The position numbers were made by a program, and so were the translations under genes. Shown here piece by piece: positions 48,701 to 57,922 of a stretch of DNA of 64,000 nucleotides; position 1 is the stretch's first letter, and every line of letters begins with the position of its first letter. The notes beneath the pieces are model-generated. The model worked only from the letters and a program-made list of their open reading frames with translations, made no database searches and was not told where the DNA came from. This stretch comes from Tubulanus polymorphus (lineage: Eukaryota; Nemertea; Palaeonemertea; Tubulaniformes; Tubulanidae): the NCBI RefSeq assembly GCF_964204645.1, contig NC_134032.1, forward strand, positions 684,501 through 748,500, written 5' to 3'.

Positions 48701-51700
48701 GAGTGTCTACAGTACGCGTGAAGAAAATACATGTCTTCATTTGAACCCGGTTCATGGCTACAGTTTAACCCAGTTCTTTCGCTACATTCAAAACCGGAGT
48801 TTTTAGCTATATTCAATCCCATTTTTTATTTATACTTGACGCCCCTTTACGGCCTATTTTTACCCCAGAAATTTTTGAAGCAATTCAAAAGAAATTCAAT
48901 ATTTCTTAAATTCAAATCATTAAAACTATGCATAGGTCTCAGGTCAATTGTTCTTTTTTGATAAGTACCTGCTGGTATTTCAAACACCTTGGCCCGGTTT
49001 AATAGACTGGTATTATCTTTAGCCGGCGTGCTAACACTCAATTCATTTTCAATTAAGTTAGCCCGGTTAGGATAATGCCAGTCCATAAAACCGGGCCCTG
49101 AAACCTTTTCTCCGCCCTCTGCCCCGGGACGACTCTCTCCCGTACGACGTACCTGTAACATTCCAATCCGACCGTGATGCAAATTATAATCAACAACACG
49201 ACGAACGAAATCGGAATCATGACGACGTTCATTTGTCGATCGGGCGATTTGTAGTATTCGTCGAGTCCGATCTGCACGACGTCGAACCCTAAATCACGGT
49301 TAATATCCGGCCGCGAAGTGTTCATTATATCTGCAACGAAAAATATATATATATATATATGTAACGATTGCGAGACAGTGAAAATTACGCACGCGCTCAC
49401 CGGGGATCGGGGTAATGAAGAAGTAAAAATGGACCGCAAGGGGCATCGAGTATAAATAAAAAATGGGATTGAATATAGCTAAAAACTCCTAGTAGACGCT
49501 TAGTTGAATTTTAATTATTTTTGGGGCCGAAGTTGGCGCAAAAAACGTGAAACTTGGACTTAAAAATGGAGGTCGTCTGCATCCTCTGGTGTCGCTCACT
49601 GACCAGGGATTGAACCTGGGTCTCGTACGTAGAAAACAAATGTGTAATCCAGTAGACAAATAGAACTAGTCCATGTACTACGTCTATACAGCTTGTAGCG
49701 TAACATATGAAAGATCACTTTTTTACCAAATAAATGTTTACTTTGGGTCCTAAGTTACACAATATGTTGACGTATTAACTACTCTAAACCCTAACCCTTT
49801 AGCACGATATCTTTTTACTATATATACATATTTATTTCTCTTTAAACATTTATTTGGATAAAGTTCCACAGCAAACAAGATCTCTGGACCAGTTCCACAG
49901 TTGTGTGGGTTTAAGCAGGATGCAGTTCAAACAGTTGGTGTGGGTTTAATTTGACTCTGAATCCAGTTCCACAGTTGTGTGGGTTTAATTTGACTCTGAA
50001 TCCAGTTCCACAGTTGTGTGGGTTTAATTTAACTCAGGATCCAGTTCCACAGTTGTGTGGCTTTAATTTGACTCTGAATACAGTTCCACAGTTATGTGGG
50101 TTCAATTTGACTCTGGATCCAGTTCCACAGTTGTGTGGGTTTAATTTGACACTAGATCCAGTTCCACAGTTGTGTGGGTTTAATTTAACTCAGGATCCAG
50201 TTCAAACAGTTGTGTGGGTTTAATTTGACTCTGAATACAGTTCCACAGTTATGTGGGTTCAATTTGACACTAGATTCAGTTCCACATTACAATGCTATCC
50301 CATTATCACTAGGGCTTGTGTGGCCAGTTTGTTTATATCAGTTGACCAGCTGCAGCCAATCAGAAGCTAGGGTTAGGGTTAGTGGTCATGTGCTTGGGGC
50401 TATTTGCATATATCAGGTGACCAGCTCCAGCCAATCAGAAGCTAGGGTTAGGGTTAGTGACCATGTGCTTGGAGCTATTTGCATATATCAGGTGACCAGC
50501 TGCAGCCAATCAGAAGCTAGGGTTAGGGTTAGTGGTCATGTGCTCGGGGCTATTTGCATATATCAGGTGACCAGCTCAAGCCAATCACAAGCTAGGGTTA
50601 GGGTAAGTGGTCATGTGCTTGGGACTATTTGCATATATCAGGTGACCAGCTCCAGCCAATCAGAAGCAAGGGTTAGGGTTAGTGGTCATGTGCTTGGGGC
50701 TATTTGCATATATCAGGTGACCAGCTCCAGCCAATCAGAAGCTAGGGTTAGGGTTATAACTGTTTCTAGGTGGGAGGAGGTGTATGTTTACATACAGTGA
50801 GATCAGTTCATTGACAGCCGACTCATGATACATCCGACAACCAGAATAAATAGAAATCAACAAACTGAATTGAATATTCATAGGTGAAGTCAAATTTGTT
50901 TTGAAAATAACTCATAGTTTCTTTTGAATGTAATAGTCGACTGGATCATATTAATAACTAATTAGTCTCTTTGTTCTAGGTTGTTTAAATATATCTCATA
51001 ATTTCATTACAACATCAGTATTCCTGAAGATGACTATTAGGATATAGTCTAAACGTTGAATAAACTAAACTAGCTCAAGGAAACAGTTCAGACTCTTTTT
51101 ATTCTTAGTGTGCAGGGATTTTATATTATCTTTACAACACGGACTCAGAGTGTTTCATCAATGGTTATAATGAGGACAACATCAGTATTCCTGAAGATGA
51201 CTATTGGGATATAGTCTAAACGTTGAATAAACTAAACTAGCTCAAGGAATACAGTATTCCTGAAGATGACCATTATTAGGATAGGCCTATAGTGGAAACG
51301 TTGAATTAAGTACAAGCGTCAAGGAAACATTTCCGTTGTTTAACTATGTCTTACCCATCAGCGCGTTTTTATATAGCACAAATTGTGTAAGTTGCGGAGT
51401 GCTGAGACTACCGCCGGCCGGTAGAGTCACGTACAGGGAGATCACTAGATAATGTTTATTCTGCCTCGGAGCCGGAGAGAAGACGATGTCACTCGCTGAG
51501 AAATTCCTATCCGAGAAGAAAATAGAGAAAGTTACGCACTTTTATTGAAAAATCCTGACAGGTCAACATGGTAATTAGTCAACCCACAGGCTCCCTACAG
51601 GCCAGTGGATATTAGGAGTTTATAGGGAATTTTAAAGGAAGAAGTTTCAAGAAATTACTGTAGACTTCTCCTAAATCGGTACTGTTTAAATCAATCATTC

Positions 51701-53784
51701 CTGGATATACAGACCAGTCTCATTCTTGGATATAAGGATTTTCATGGATATAAGGATTTTCATGGAGGTTGACAGGAGAAAATTTCAAATTTCCGAGGAA
51801 GCGTCTGCATCCCTTTCATATCCCAATTACTCCCAATTGACTTCTCCTAAATCAGTACTGTTTATCTCAGTAAACTATTAATTCAGTGGTTTTGTATGCA
51901 AGTTTTACCCTTTTCACTACTTAACTCTGTTTCTAAATCGGTAACTACCTAATTGGGTAAAAACAATCCTGATCCCAACTGCACTGATTTAGGCGTCTAG
52001 TCTACTGTACAACTGTGCAAACATTTATAATTGCTTATTTCTCAAAATTGGAGCTTAAATGTCCAAGTTTTGGGCATTTTGCACAAATCAAAGAATTTTC
52101 AAGCAACCTTTTTCTTTTAGAAAGGGTTTTTAAGGAATCAAGGAGCAGTAGGGCTATCGTCCGGAATCTACCAGGCGTCACAAGTGTGGCATGTATGAGG
52201 ACATCATGCTAACTCAGTGGCTCCACCTGTAGACTGTATCCCATACTATCAAACGATACTTACTTATAGAGAGTTAGATTATTGTTGATTCCGCAAGCGG
52301 CCGGGTTGTTACGACAATAACCGTTTAAATCAATCAGCAAAATATCCTTGAATCTGCTGGTCAACGGGGTCCACTAGCAGAAGAAAAAGAAACATCAATA
52401 TTATACAATTCTGGGGCCAGTTTCACAGTCGTGACTTAAGTCCAAAAGTGGTCTTAAATCTTAAGACTGGCCTTAAGTTGTTAGATTGGCTGTAGAACTA
52501 AGTTGGTCTTAGACTGGTCTTAAGTCTAAGTCATGACTATGCAACCGGCCCCCTGGGGTGCAGTTGCGGAAAAGTTGGTTAAAGATAACCAGCTGATAAA
52601 TACCATAGTAGGCCTAACTATGAACTTGTAATTGTCACTGTGTCATCTATCCACTGGATAAATCTAACCAACTTTTGGACAATTGCAGCCCCAGATAAAT
52701 ACCATAGTAACAATGAACTTGTAACTGTCACTTCATCAACTATCCACAAACAAATTTGTGAGCAACTGCAGCCCCCAGGGCCCGGTTTCACGAAAAAGTT
52801 TAAGCCTAAAACGGTTAAGTTTGAACTGTTGTCCTCATTGAAGATATGAAGTAACCAATGGCAATTACACCAAAAATTTGAGTTTAACTTCTTCGTGAAA
52901 CTGGGCACTGGAGCCAGTTCCACAGTTGTGAGTTAAGAGTTAACTCTTCAGTTATTTGAGTCAAATCTTAACTCGCAGCTGTGGAACTGGATCCTGATCT
53001 TTATCTTGACAAAAAGAAACAATGTCAGCGAAAAGATTAAGACCTTGTAATTGTCACTACATCAACTATCCACTGGTTAACTGTTGGCCTAACCAACCTT
53101 AGAGCAACTGGCTCCTGATTGCTTCGGCACAATATACAGGGACAATGTCCAATATACTACAGGAACTTGCCCTAATGCAGGTACTCGCCCCAATACAAGG
53201 ACTTGCCCCGATGCACTTGCCCAAAATAGACTTATCCAATACAAGGCCTTACCAATGATAATGAAGTACAGAGACGTGCCTATTAATTAAGACTTGCCCA
53301 AAACAGAGGGACGCGCGACTTGCCCCAAGGCCCAATATTTGGCAATAATAAAATGCACTTAAGATTTTGTTAGATTTGATTATTATAGGCCGAAAGCAAG
53401 ATCCCGCCCTCAGTGAAAAATACAAATTCTTAATCTAAGACAAATTAGTAGCAGCTGTTTGAAAAATTTACAAATACAAGTAACAAGGGTCAGGGATGGC
53501 TTTTTCATTTATTCAGCAGTATCTTTAACTCACTTGTGCTGGAGTCATCTGATAAAATTGCGTGGTAATCGTGTTCTGTAATCGTTCACCTGAAATTCGA
53601 ATAACAGTTCAACTAATTAGGCCATTAATTAGACTCATTTTAGAATAGAACGATCGTCGATCGACGGGAGACCGAGTAGTATCTTCTCTTACAAATCCTT
53701 TTAAAATCGCGGCTTACTTTCTAAAGTGGCTGATGTCAGACAAACCAAACAGGCGCCGATTAAAATTAGCTTCATCGGAAACAT
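42419..53784 (-). CDS. Type I single-pass membrane protein with two alternative last exons
   Basis: Exons in order: 53718-53784, 53534-53589, 52264-52373, 51355-51491, 49153-49330 and 46852-47007, then either 45423-45717 (332 residues in all) or 42419-42746 (343 residues). All borders are GT-AG and phases agree. Residues 1-19 form a signal peptide (MFPMKLILIGACLVCLTSA). The extracellular part (about 20-157) has two cysteines (61, 68), sequons at N73 and N127, and alternating helices and strands. The helix at about 159-180 (MIPISFVVLLIIICITVGL) spans the membrane, followed by a Lys/Arg/Gln-rich juxtamembrane segment. I do not recognise the family; a SEA-like fold is possible. Expected at the cell surface. 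Confidence 0.85.
42846..43330. repeat. Degenerate repeat of about 60 bp, about eight copies
   Basis: AGTAAAATTATAATTAGTTA and CTTCTCATTGTCAATGACTT recur with drift in the intron between the two alternative last exons. Confidence 0.8.
43626..44010. repeat. Degenerate repeat of about 34 bp framed by CCACAGTT-like ends
   Basis: AAAAAGAGTTCATTTTCAATGAGTTAATTT-like units (shown here only as AGTTCATTTTCAATGAGTTA) recur about nine times. The block opens with GTTCCACGGTTGTGAGTTAG and closes with ACTGCGGAACTGGATAC, so it looks like an expanded inverted-repeat element. Confidence 0.65.
44360..44700. repeat. Degenerate repeat with TAAGTCATCATTTGGATAAG
   Basis: A unit of about 100 bp recurs about three times in the intron, with decay. 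Confidence 0.65.
44799..45367. mobile_element. Composite CCCTTTCAGTGC-type element next to TTAA
   Basis: It starts TTAA|CCCTTTCAGTGC and ends GCACTGAAAGGG. Interior copies of the terminus (CTCTTTCAGTGC at about 44,919; CCCTTCAGTGC at about 45,203) suggest two or three elements merged. ACACCGCACT/GCGGTGTA hairpins recur inside. The end sequence and the TTAA resemble piggyBac-type elements; no transposase is present. Confidence 0.6.
45423..45717 (-). CDS. Alternative last exon A of the membrane-protein gene
   Basis: It starts after AG in phase 2 and encodes 98 codons of cytoplasmic tail. The tail is acidic and Gly/Val-rich, ends in SGAGYEN, and contains PPPPDYSTDNGGLDMNG, which resembles the proline-tyrosine block of last exon B (APPPYSSPDNNELNGH). 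The two exons probably arose by duplication. Confidence 0.78.
45948..46132. mobile_element. Diverged MITE of the GATACC family
   Basis: GAATACCTCGTTTCTCG and GATGAGAAACAAGGTTTC ends with matching interior (GGGTCTGTTA, TAATGTACAGGGTAAATAGG). Confidence 0.75.
46246..46648. repeat. 46-bp satellite (CCAGTTCCACAG family), about eight copies
   Basis: CCAGTTCCACAGTTGACAAC and GGAGTTAACTGTGAATTCAG repeat every 46 bp. The opening and closing units carry GTTGTGTGTT instead of GTTGACAACT. Confidence 0.9.
47100..47143 (+). ncRNA. Hammerhead ribozyme motif 1
   Basis: Core CTGAAGA (47,105-47,111) and GAAA (47,131-47,134) flank a stem II hairpin. TATTC before and GAATA after the core can form stem I. The stem III side is only ACGTT. 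Stem II closure is weakened by GTG in place of GTC. Confidence 0.6.
47267..47311 (+). ncRNA. Hammerhead ribozyme motif 2, best preserved
   Basis: Core CTGAAGA (47,272-47,278), stem II GACTAT/ATAGTC with loop TAGGAT, and GAAA (47,298-47,301). Stem I is TTC/GAA with one extra A on the 3' strand. It lies 167 bp downstream of motif 1, with matching sequence between, so the two form a tandem 167-bp repeat. The layout fits type I hammerheads with minimal stem III known from Penelope-like elements and animal retrozymes. Confidence 0.68.
47536..47830. mobile_element. CCCTTTCAGTGC-type element, both ends present
   Basis: 295 bp from CCCTTTCAGTGC to GCACTGAAAGGG. Interior hairpins CACCACAGTGCGGTGTA and GAAAGATGGCAGCACCTATC match the other family members. 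Non-coding. Confidence 0.75.
48087..48521. mobile_element. CCCTAC-ended element, copy B
   Basis: TCCCTACGGATTGG at left and GGAGTCGTAGGGA at right; interior as in copy A but without the nested insertion. Located in an intron of the membrane-protein gene. Confidence 0.78.
48990..49100. mobile_element. Inverted-repeat element ending in GGCCCGGTTT
   Basis: GGCCCGGTTTAATAGACTGG and CCAGTCCATAAAACCGGGCC are inverted. A related element is at 59,045-59,160. Confidence 0.7.
49590..49690 (-). mobile_element. tRNA-like SINE head or tRNA relic
   Basis: On the minus strand GGTTCAATCC (a canonical B box) sits in a perfect T-arm, CCAGG-GTTCAATC-CCTGG (49,603-49,619). Upstream bases suggest an A box and a degraded anticodon arm. 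No full cloverleaf could be drawn. Confidence 0.5.
49886..50289. repeat. 39-bp satellite, about ten copies, reverse orientation of 34,940-35,240
   Basis: CCAGTTCCACAGTTGTGTGG and GTTTAATTTGACTCTGAAT repeat every 39 bp. The plus-strand frame stays open (CGFNLTLDPVPQL), a by-product of the 39-bp length. Confidence 0.9.
50326..50757. repeat. 75-bp satellite with octamer, CCAAT and TTAGGG motifs
   Basis: Each unit has TATTTGCATATATCAGGTGA (octamer ATTTGCAT and E-box-like CAGGTG), CCAATCAGAAGC (CCAAT box) and AGGGTTAGGGTTA. About 5.5 copies, in the intron between exons 4 and 5 of the membrane-protein gene. Confidence 0.92.
51019..51062 (+). ncRNA. Hammerhead motif 3, probably inactive
   Basis: CTGAAGA and stem II as in motif 2, but the second core reads TAAA instead of GAAA (T at 51,050). 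Confidence 0.55.
51186..51229 (+). ncRNA. Hammerhead motif 4, probably inactive
   Basis: Exactly 167 bp after motif 3, with the same G-to-T core change (51,216), so both derive from one tandem unit. Stem I TATTC/GAATA is intact. Confidence 0.55.
51255..51307 (+). ncRNA. Hammerhead motif 5, longer stem II
   Basis: CTGAAGA (51,260-51,266) and GAAA (51,295-51,298) are intact. Stem II is CCATTAT/ATAGTGG with a longer loop. The CCA/TGG pair replaces ACT/AGT of motif 2, a compensatory change. Confidence 0.62.
51592..52153. mobile_element. CCCTAC-ended element, copy C
   Basis: TCCCTACAGG left and AAGGAGCAGTAGGG right. The left part is partly triplicated (CTGGATATA-AGGATTTTCATGG). Confidence 0.72.
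52413..52553. mobile_element. Inverted-repeat element with GGGGCCAGTTTCACAGTCGT end
   Basis: The left end pairs with GACTATGCAACCGGCCCC. The interior TCTTAAGACTGGCCTTAAG is itself palindromic. It shares its core with 62,035-62,175 and with the 47-bp repeat at 59,560-59,950. Confidence 0.72.
52779..52909. mobile_element. Inverted-repeat element with CCCGGTTTCACGAAAAAGTT end
   Basis: The left end pairs with AACTTCTTCGTGAAACTGGG. The interior TTTGAACTGTTGTCCTCATT matches elements at 33,340 and 54,281. Confidence 0.78.
52911..52993. mobile_element. Short hairpin element CCAGTTCCACAG...CTGTGGAACTGG
   Basis: GAGCCAGTTCCACAGTTGTG and CGCAGCTGTGGAACTGGATC flank TTAAGAGTTAACTCTT. It directly abuts the preceding element. 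Confidence 0.75.
53115..53340. repeat. Degenerate ACTTGCCC repeat
   Basis: ACTTGCCC with CAATACAAGG-like spacers recurs irregularly about eight times. Confidence 0.5.
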
Positions 53785-54280
53785 TTCCAGGCCGATTAAA
53801 TGCAGTTGTGATGGTTAAATGGAATGTTTAAATCGATTTGTTATCCTCCAGTAGCGGTTTCTGTTTACTTTCTCATTTGACAGCTGTCGCATAGGCGGCA
53901 GCACTGTACGGTGTTTATGCGGTTAAATCCTATTAGCGGGTTTAAGCTCAGCCGACACAGTTTCTAATCTTTATCAAATAATCTTAAGCCTTATTAGTCA
54001 ATCGAACTGATCCGGGCACTGATCTCATTCTGAAGGGTGAGTTAGTGCTGACGTATCCATTCCGACGACGTGTCGGTAAAGCATTTTACTTTTGAAATCT
54101 GAGGACGTTCTCGGGACACAGTCCGCGATGAGCGCCAACTACAACCAAAACTATACGATGAAACGATGGCCAAATTTAATGGGTCCAAGATACCCCAAAA
54201 CGCAATTCTAAAGATTGCAATGAAACCAAGCCTCAAACTTTTGGGTGAAGCTATGTGAAACATGCCCAAAAAATTGAGGA

Positions 54281-54378
54281 CAGGGCCCAGTTTCACAAAA
54301 AAGTGAACTCAAATTTTTGGTGTAATTGCCAGTCTTTAATGAGGACAACAATTCAAACTTAACCGGTGACACTGGGCC
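54281..54378. mobile_element. Inverted-repeat element GGGCCCAGTTTCAC...CACTGGGCCC
   Basis: Perfect GGGCCCAGT termini. It lies 3' of PDCL3 and is a relative of 52,779-52,909 in reverse orientation. Confidence 0.75.
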
Positions 54379-54635
54379 CAGATCAAAATCCGAAATCATC
54401 GCAAAGGAACGAACACAAAATCAAACCGTTCTTATTTTCATCAAATAAAAAAACACATTTTTTATTCATATATAAAAGTATTTCATACATAAATAGCACC
54501 AAAATTCAAAGAACTGCCACGAAACTTCGACGCGCGATCTTCAGAGCCTCACCTGCCGCAGATGGTGTCTCCCTTAACGAACCGAACCAACCCATTCGTA
54601 TATTGAAAGTTCATATTTCTTAACAATAGAAACTG

Positions 54636-54641
54636 TTTATT
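54636..54641 (-). terminator. PDCL3 polyadenylation signal AATAAA
   Basis: AATAAA on the minus strand begins about 14 nt past the stop codon. A second AATAAA lies near 54,461. Either could serve. Confidence 0.5.
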
Positions 54642-54654
54642 AAAATAAGAAAAA

Positions 54655-57488
54655 CTACCAATCGTTTTCGTCGTCGGATGATTCAGTTTTCGAGTGAAAT
54701 ATCGAAGCAGACGACATGACGTCGCGAACTTGTTTACGCGGGTTCTCTTCGAGCGTCGTCTCGACGGCGCCCGTCTCCGATAGCAACCACTCCAACTCTA
54801 CAAAACAATCAACCATTTACACTTTAGAAACATCTCTTAATCTACTTGAATGTTTTATCTTCAGGGTCCAGTTCCACGGTTCTGAGTTAGGATTTGACTC
54901 ATTGAGTTAACTCATTGAAAATGAACAAACTTTAACTCTAACTGACAACTGCGGATTTGGGTTCTGTTTTACAATAACTTTATGATTATGAATCTTGTCT
55001 TAAAACTTTTTAATGAATATTTTCATCAGGAATTTCAATGTATTTTTTTCAGTTTACGGTAAACCTAAGTGAGACGCAGTTTAGTGCCGTCTACAAATAT
55101 TCACTACCCTATTAACACAGGGTGTGATCTAAGCACTTGTCCGATTGTTCGGGACAAGTATATTCTCATCAGGGCAAGTAGGTTATCATTATCACTTGTC
55201 CCCCGGGCTAGTGCAATTTTATGTCACAAAGCTTTTTCCCACTCGATGCAACGGATGATAGCGCCACCAATCGGACTGTCTGTGTAGGGCAAGTATTTTT
55301 AGGAAGGCAAGCGAAATTTCAGATATGCTTGCCACCCGGGCAATTGGCTTTCATTCCTTAGATCGGACTCTGCAGAGTCCTAGATTCAACATATGTAGTG
55401 CCGTCTATAAATACTTATTATTTTTATTCCTTATTGTTATTCATTATCATTATTATTATTCTTATTTTGCCCGAGGGATTGAAGCGATAAAATACGAACC
55501 GTCGACAGTTAGTTTCGTTGTTCCGATCGACAGCGGTCCGATGAACTGTTTCTTCATCTCGTTGTCGCGGTAAACGAAAATCGTCGGCAGATTTTTATCC
55601 GGATAATTCTGAATACAAACGTCCGCTTTGCCCTTCAGGAATTTCGTCGACGCGAACTTCTGAGCTAACTTCGATAGATGATTGTTCACTAATCTACACA
55701 GGGGTATCCTAGAAATAAAGAGAAATATCCTAGAAATACTAACATATCCTAGAAATGAGAGAAATATCCTAGAAATAATGAAATATCCTAGAAATACAGA
55801 AATATCCTAGAAAAAGATGAATTTTCTAGAAATAGATGAATTTTCTAGACATAGAGAAATATCCTAGAAATAGATGAATTTTCTTGAAATACAGACACAT
55901 CCTAGAAGAGATGAATATCCTAGAACTAGAAGTATCCCAGTAAAATTACAGACTATTTTTAGAAATACGGAACTAATTTAAATCTCTGTTCCTTCATCGG
56001 TCCAAACTTACGCGTCACTGTAGACATGGACGACGACCCAGATTCCATCTCCGGCTTTATTGACCTCGGTGACCCAGTCGGACTTTGAGATTTCCCGCAC
56101 GTCTCCGAATCGGCATTGATTCAACTTCTCCTTCATTTCTAGAATCCTCTGACGTCTGCCGAGAAAAAATAAATTATGCAAATTAATACAACAATCGAAA
56201 ATATGAAAATAATGGAGACCGTTTCAGAAATGGGTGTTGTTTTAGTGAATGGTTCTCTGAATTGGGAGTTTTTAAGACAATTTCGAAGGTCTAATCCTCG
56301 GAATGAAAACAAACATGTTTGATCTCGGGAACCATGTTTCATGTTTCACATAAAAACACACGACTGTACATGGAAACGCTCGGAAACATGTTTCTGTGTT
56401 TCCCTGCATCGTGTGCATCGGGATTAACAAACTTGTGAGGGACTGCTCCGACGCTCCTGAATGACATCTAGCTAGATACCAACCTGTATTCCTCGAACAT
56501 CCTTTCATCTTCATCGGAAATATCATCTTCATTTTCATTCAATTCGTTGAGATTCATTTCGCCGTAGTCTTTACCTGAAATCACCATCGATTAAACTGTT
56601 TAAAAACAAGGTAAAGGCCACGCACAATAGATGGCGCCATAATACACATAGGCCCTAGTGAAAATTGGTTCATTTTTGATGGAATATTGACGTAGTTGGT
56701 CTACTAAAAGGGGAGACATGGACTACACCAGAAAACGCAGCAGTCTACTCGAAAACATGGACACGGACTGCTTAAAAATACGGGCGCGGACTGCTTGAAA
56801 AGTTGGACATGGACTGATTAAAAACTTGGACAATGGTTTAATAAAAAGAAGAAAATGGACGCGGATACGGACAACTTGAAAACACGGATACGGACTGGTT
56901 TACACTGTAAATACCTGTAGTTTTATCTTGTATTGTCTGTTCGACCATTTTAACGACATCATCCTCGGTTATTTCCGGTTGTTCTTTATCAGGGATGATT
57001 CCTTTAGCTCGTAGTACGTCGTTCCACTGCGTGTCAGCGTTCGGGTCCTAAAATAAAATACACATCACCAGTCAATTTAAATATAATAATAGATGAATAA
57101 ACGTTTTCATGGGTTTGGGATAAATTGGGACTCGATATTCATTCAAATTTTTCAGTTTACTGAAAAGGTATCGTAAATAGAGGTGTAATAAATATTGATT
57201 GAATTGAACTTGAATTTCTAGTTCGATTCCTCAAGTTTTAATCAGAAATCATGACACTAAAGATTTTCATAGGTTAAAGACTGGTTGAGGCATTATTTAG
57301 ACCGAGCTATCAGTAATCAACCAACAACTTCAAAAGTGCCCTAATTTTGTCTAAATAAAATGATTGAATTGAACTTGAATGAGCCGGTTCGATTTATTCT
57401 TCGACTTTTTCTGTCATTTTCTAAAAAAATATCCGACTAAAACAAAGTGGAATTGAGGTGGATTATCGAATTCTTTGTTTACCTGCAT
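54655..57488 (-). CDS. PDCL3: Phosducin-like protein 3
   Basis: Exons in order: 57483-57488 (Met-Gln only), 56915-57047, 56484-56574, 56012-56155, 55500-55708 and 54655-54797. All borders are GT-AG and phases agree. The sum is 726 nt, 241 residues, close to the known length of PDCL3. [19 protein letters not shown] opens the helical N-terminal part. A thioredoxin-like domain covers about residues 80-200 ([29 protein letters not shown]). An acidic Ser/Asp tail ending DDENDW follows. PDCL3 is a cytosolic co-chaperone of the CCT/TRiC chaperonin. The start is fixed by the conserved MQDPNAD join. Confidence 0.96.
54865..54962. mobile_element. Short inverted-repeat element of the CCAGTTCCAC family
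   Basis: GGGTCCAGTTCCACGGTTCT left; ACAACTGCGGATTTGGGTTC right (decayed). In the last intron of PDCL3. Confidence 0.65.
55118..55372. mobile_element. Longer relative of the nested element at 31,695
   Basis: It shares TGATCTAAGCACTTGTCCGA and TTCATTCCTTAGATCGGAC with the nested copy but keeps about 80 bp more in the middle (CTCGATGCAACGGATGATAG). In a PDCL3 intron; no clear target duplication. Confidence 0.72.
55702..55940. repeat. TATCCTAGAAAT repeat adjoining the PDCL3 exon 5 acceptor
   Basis: Units of about 17-23 bp built on ATCCTAGAAATA, about eleven copies. In gene orientation each unit reads ATTTCTAGGAT, which is the same as the functional acceptor. Confidence 0.88.
56700..56890. repeat. 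Degenerate GGACTGCTTGAAAA repeat
   Basis: Variants of ACGGACTGCTTGAAAACATG recur about seven times in a PDCL3 intron. Confidence 0.6.
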
Positions 57489-57667
57489 TTTCAGTCGATT
57501 TCAACCGGTTTTGAGCGAGTAATCCTGATTAATTCGTCTAACTTCGAGAACGTCGGTGACTAATTGACTTACTTCCGGGATGCGTAATTGTGATTGCGCA
57601 TTGGATATAAAATGGCCGCTCGGAATCGACGCGATTTTCGTCGATTGTCGTCGGATTATTCGCTCTA
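57489..57667. promoter_or_regulatory. Head-to-head promoter between PDCL3 and the PHF20-like gene
   Basis: The two genes diverge here. ACTTCCGG (57,571-57,578, an ETS-type site), ATTGG (inverted CCAAT), TATAAA and AAAATGGCCGC (YY1-like) fall within about 50 bp. A 5' UTR exon of the plus-strand gene probably ends at the donor GAG|GTAAGA at 57,677. Confidence 0.6.
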
Positions 57668-57922
57668 ATGACCGAGGTAAGAATCGCCGAAGCGGTCAGC
57701 GGTTCGATTCGACCGGATCGGATCGCTTGGCTCGGGATTCGAACCCGCTCGTCGATCCGGGGAACCCCTGCAACTGGGAAATCCCTTCTTTTTCACACTG
57801 GGCAATCCCTGCTGCCGTTTTCAATTACGTCATTGCCGATTAATTACGTCATTATTGTAAACAAAAACAAAGAAGCACGTGTTTTCATCTAATTCGGTTT
57901 AAATCGTCTGTTTGTTTTTAGG

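Noticed and set aside
50340-50760. Interstitial telomere
   Set aside because: Only two TTAGGG units occur per 75-bp repeat, so this is a satellite rather than a telomere relic.
49951-50800. Plus-strand ORFs with 13- and 25-residue repeats
   Set aside because: The 39-bp and 75-bp satellite units happen to be multiples of three; sequences lie in an intron and change freely.
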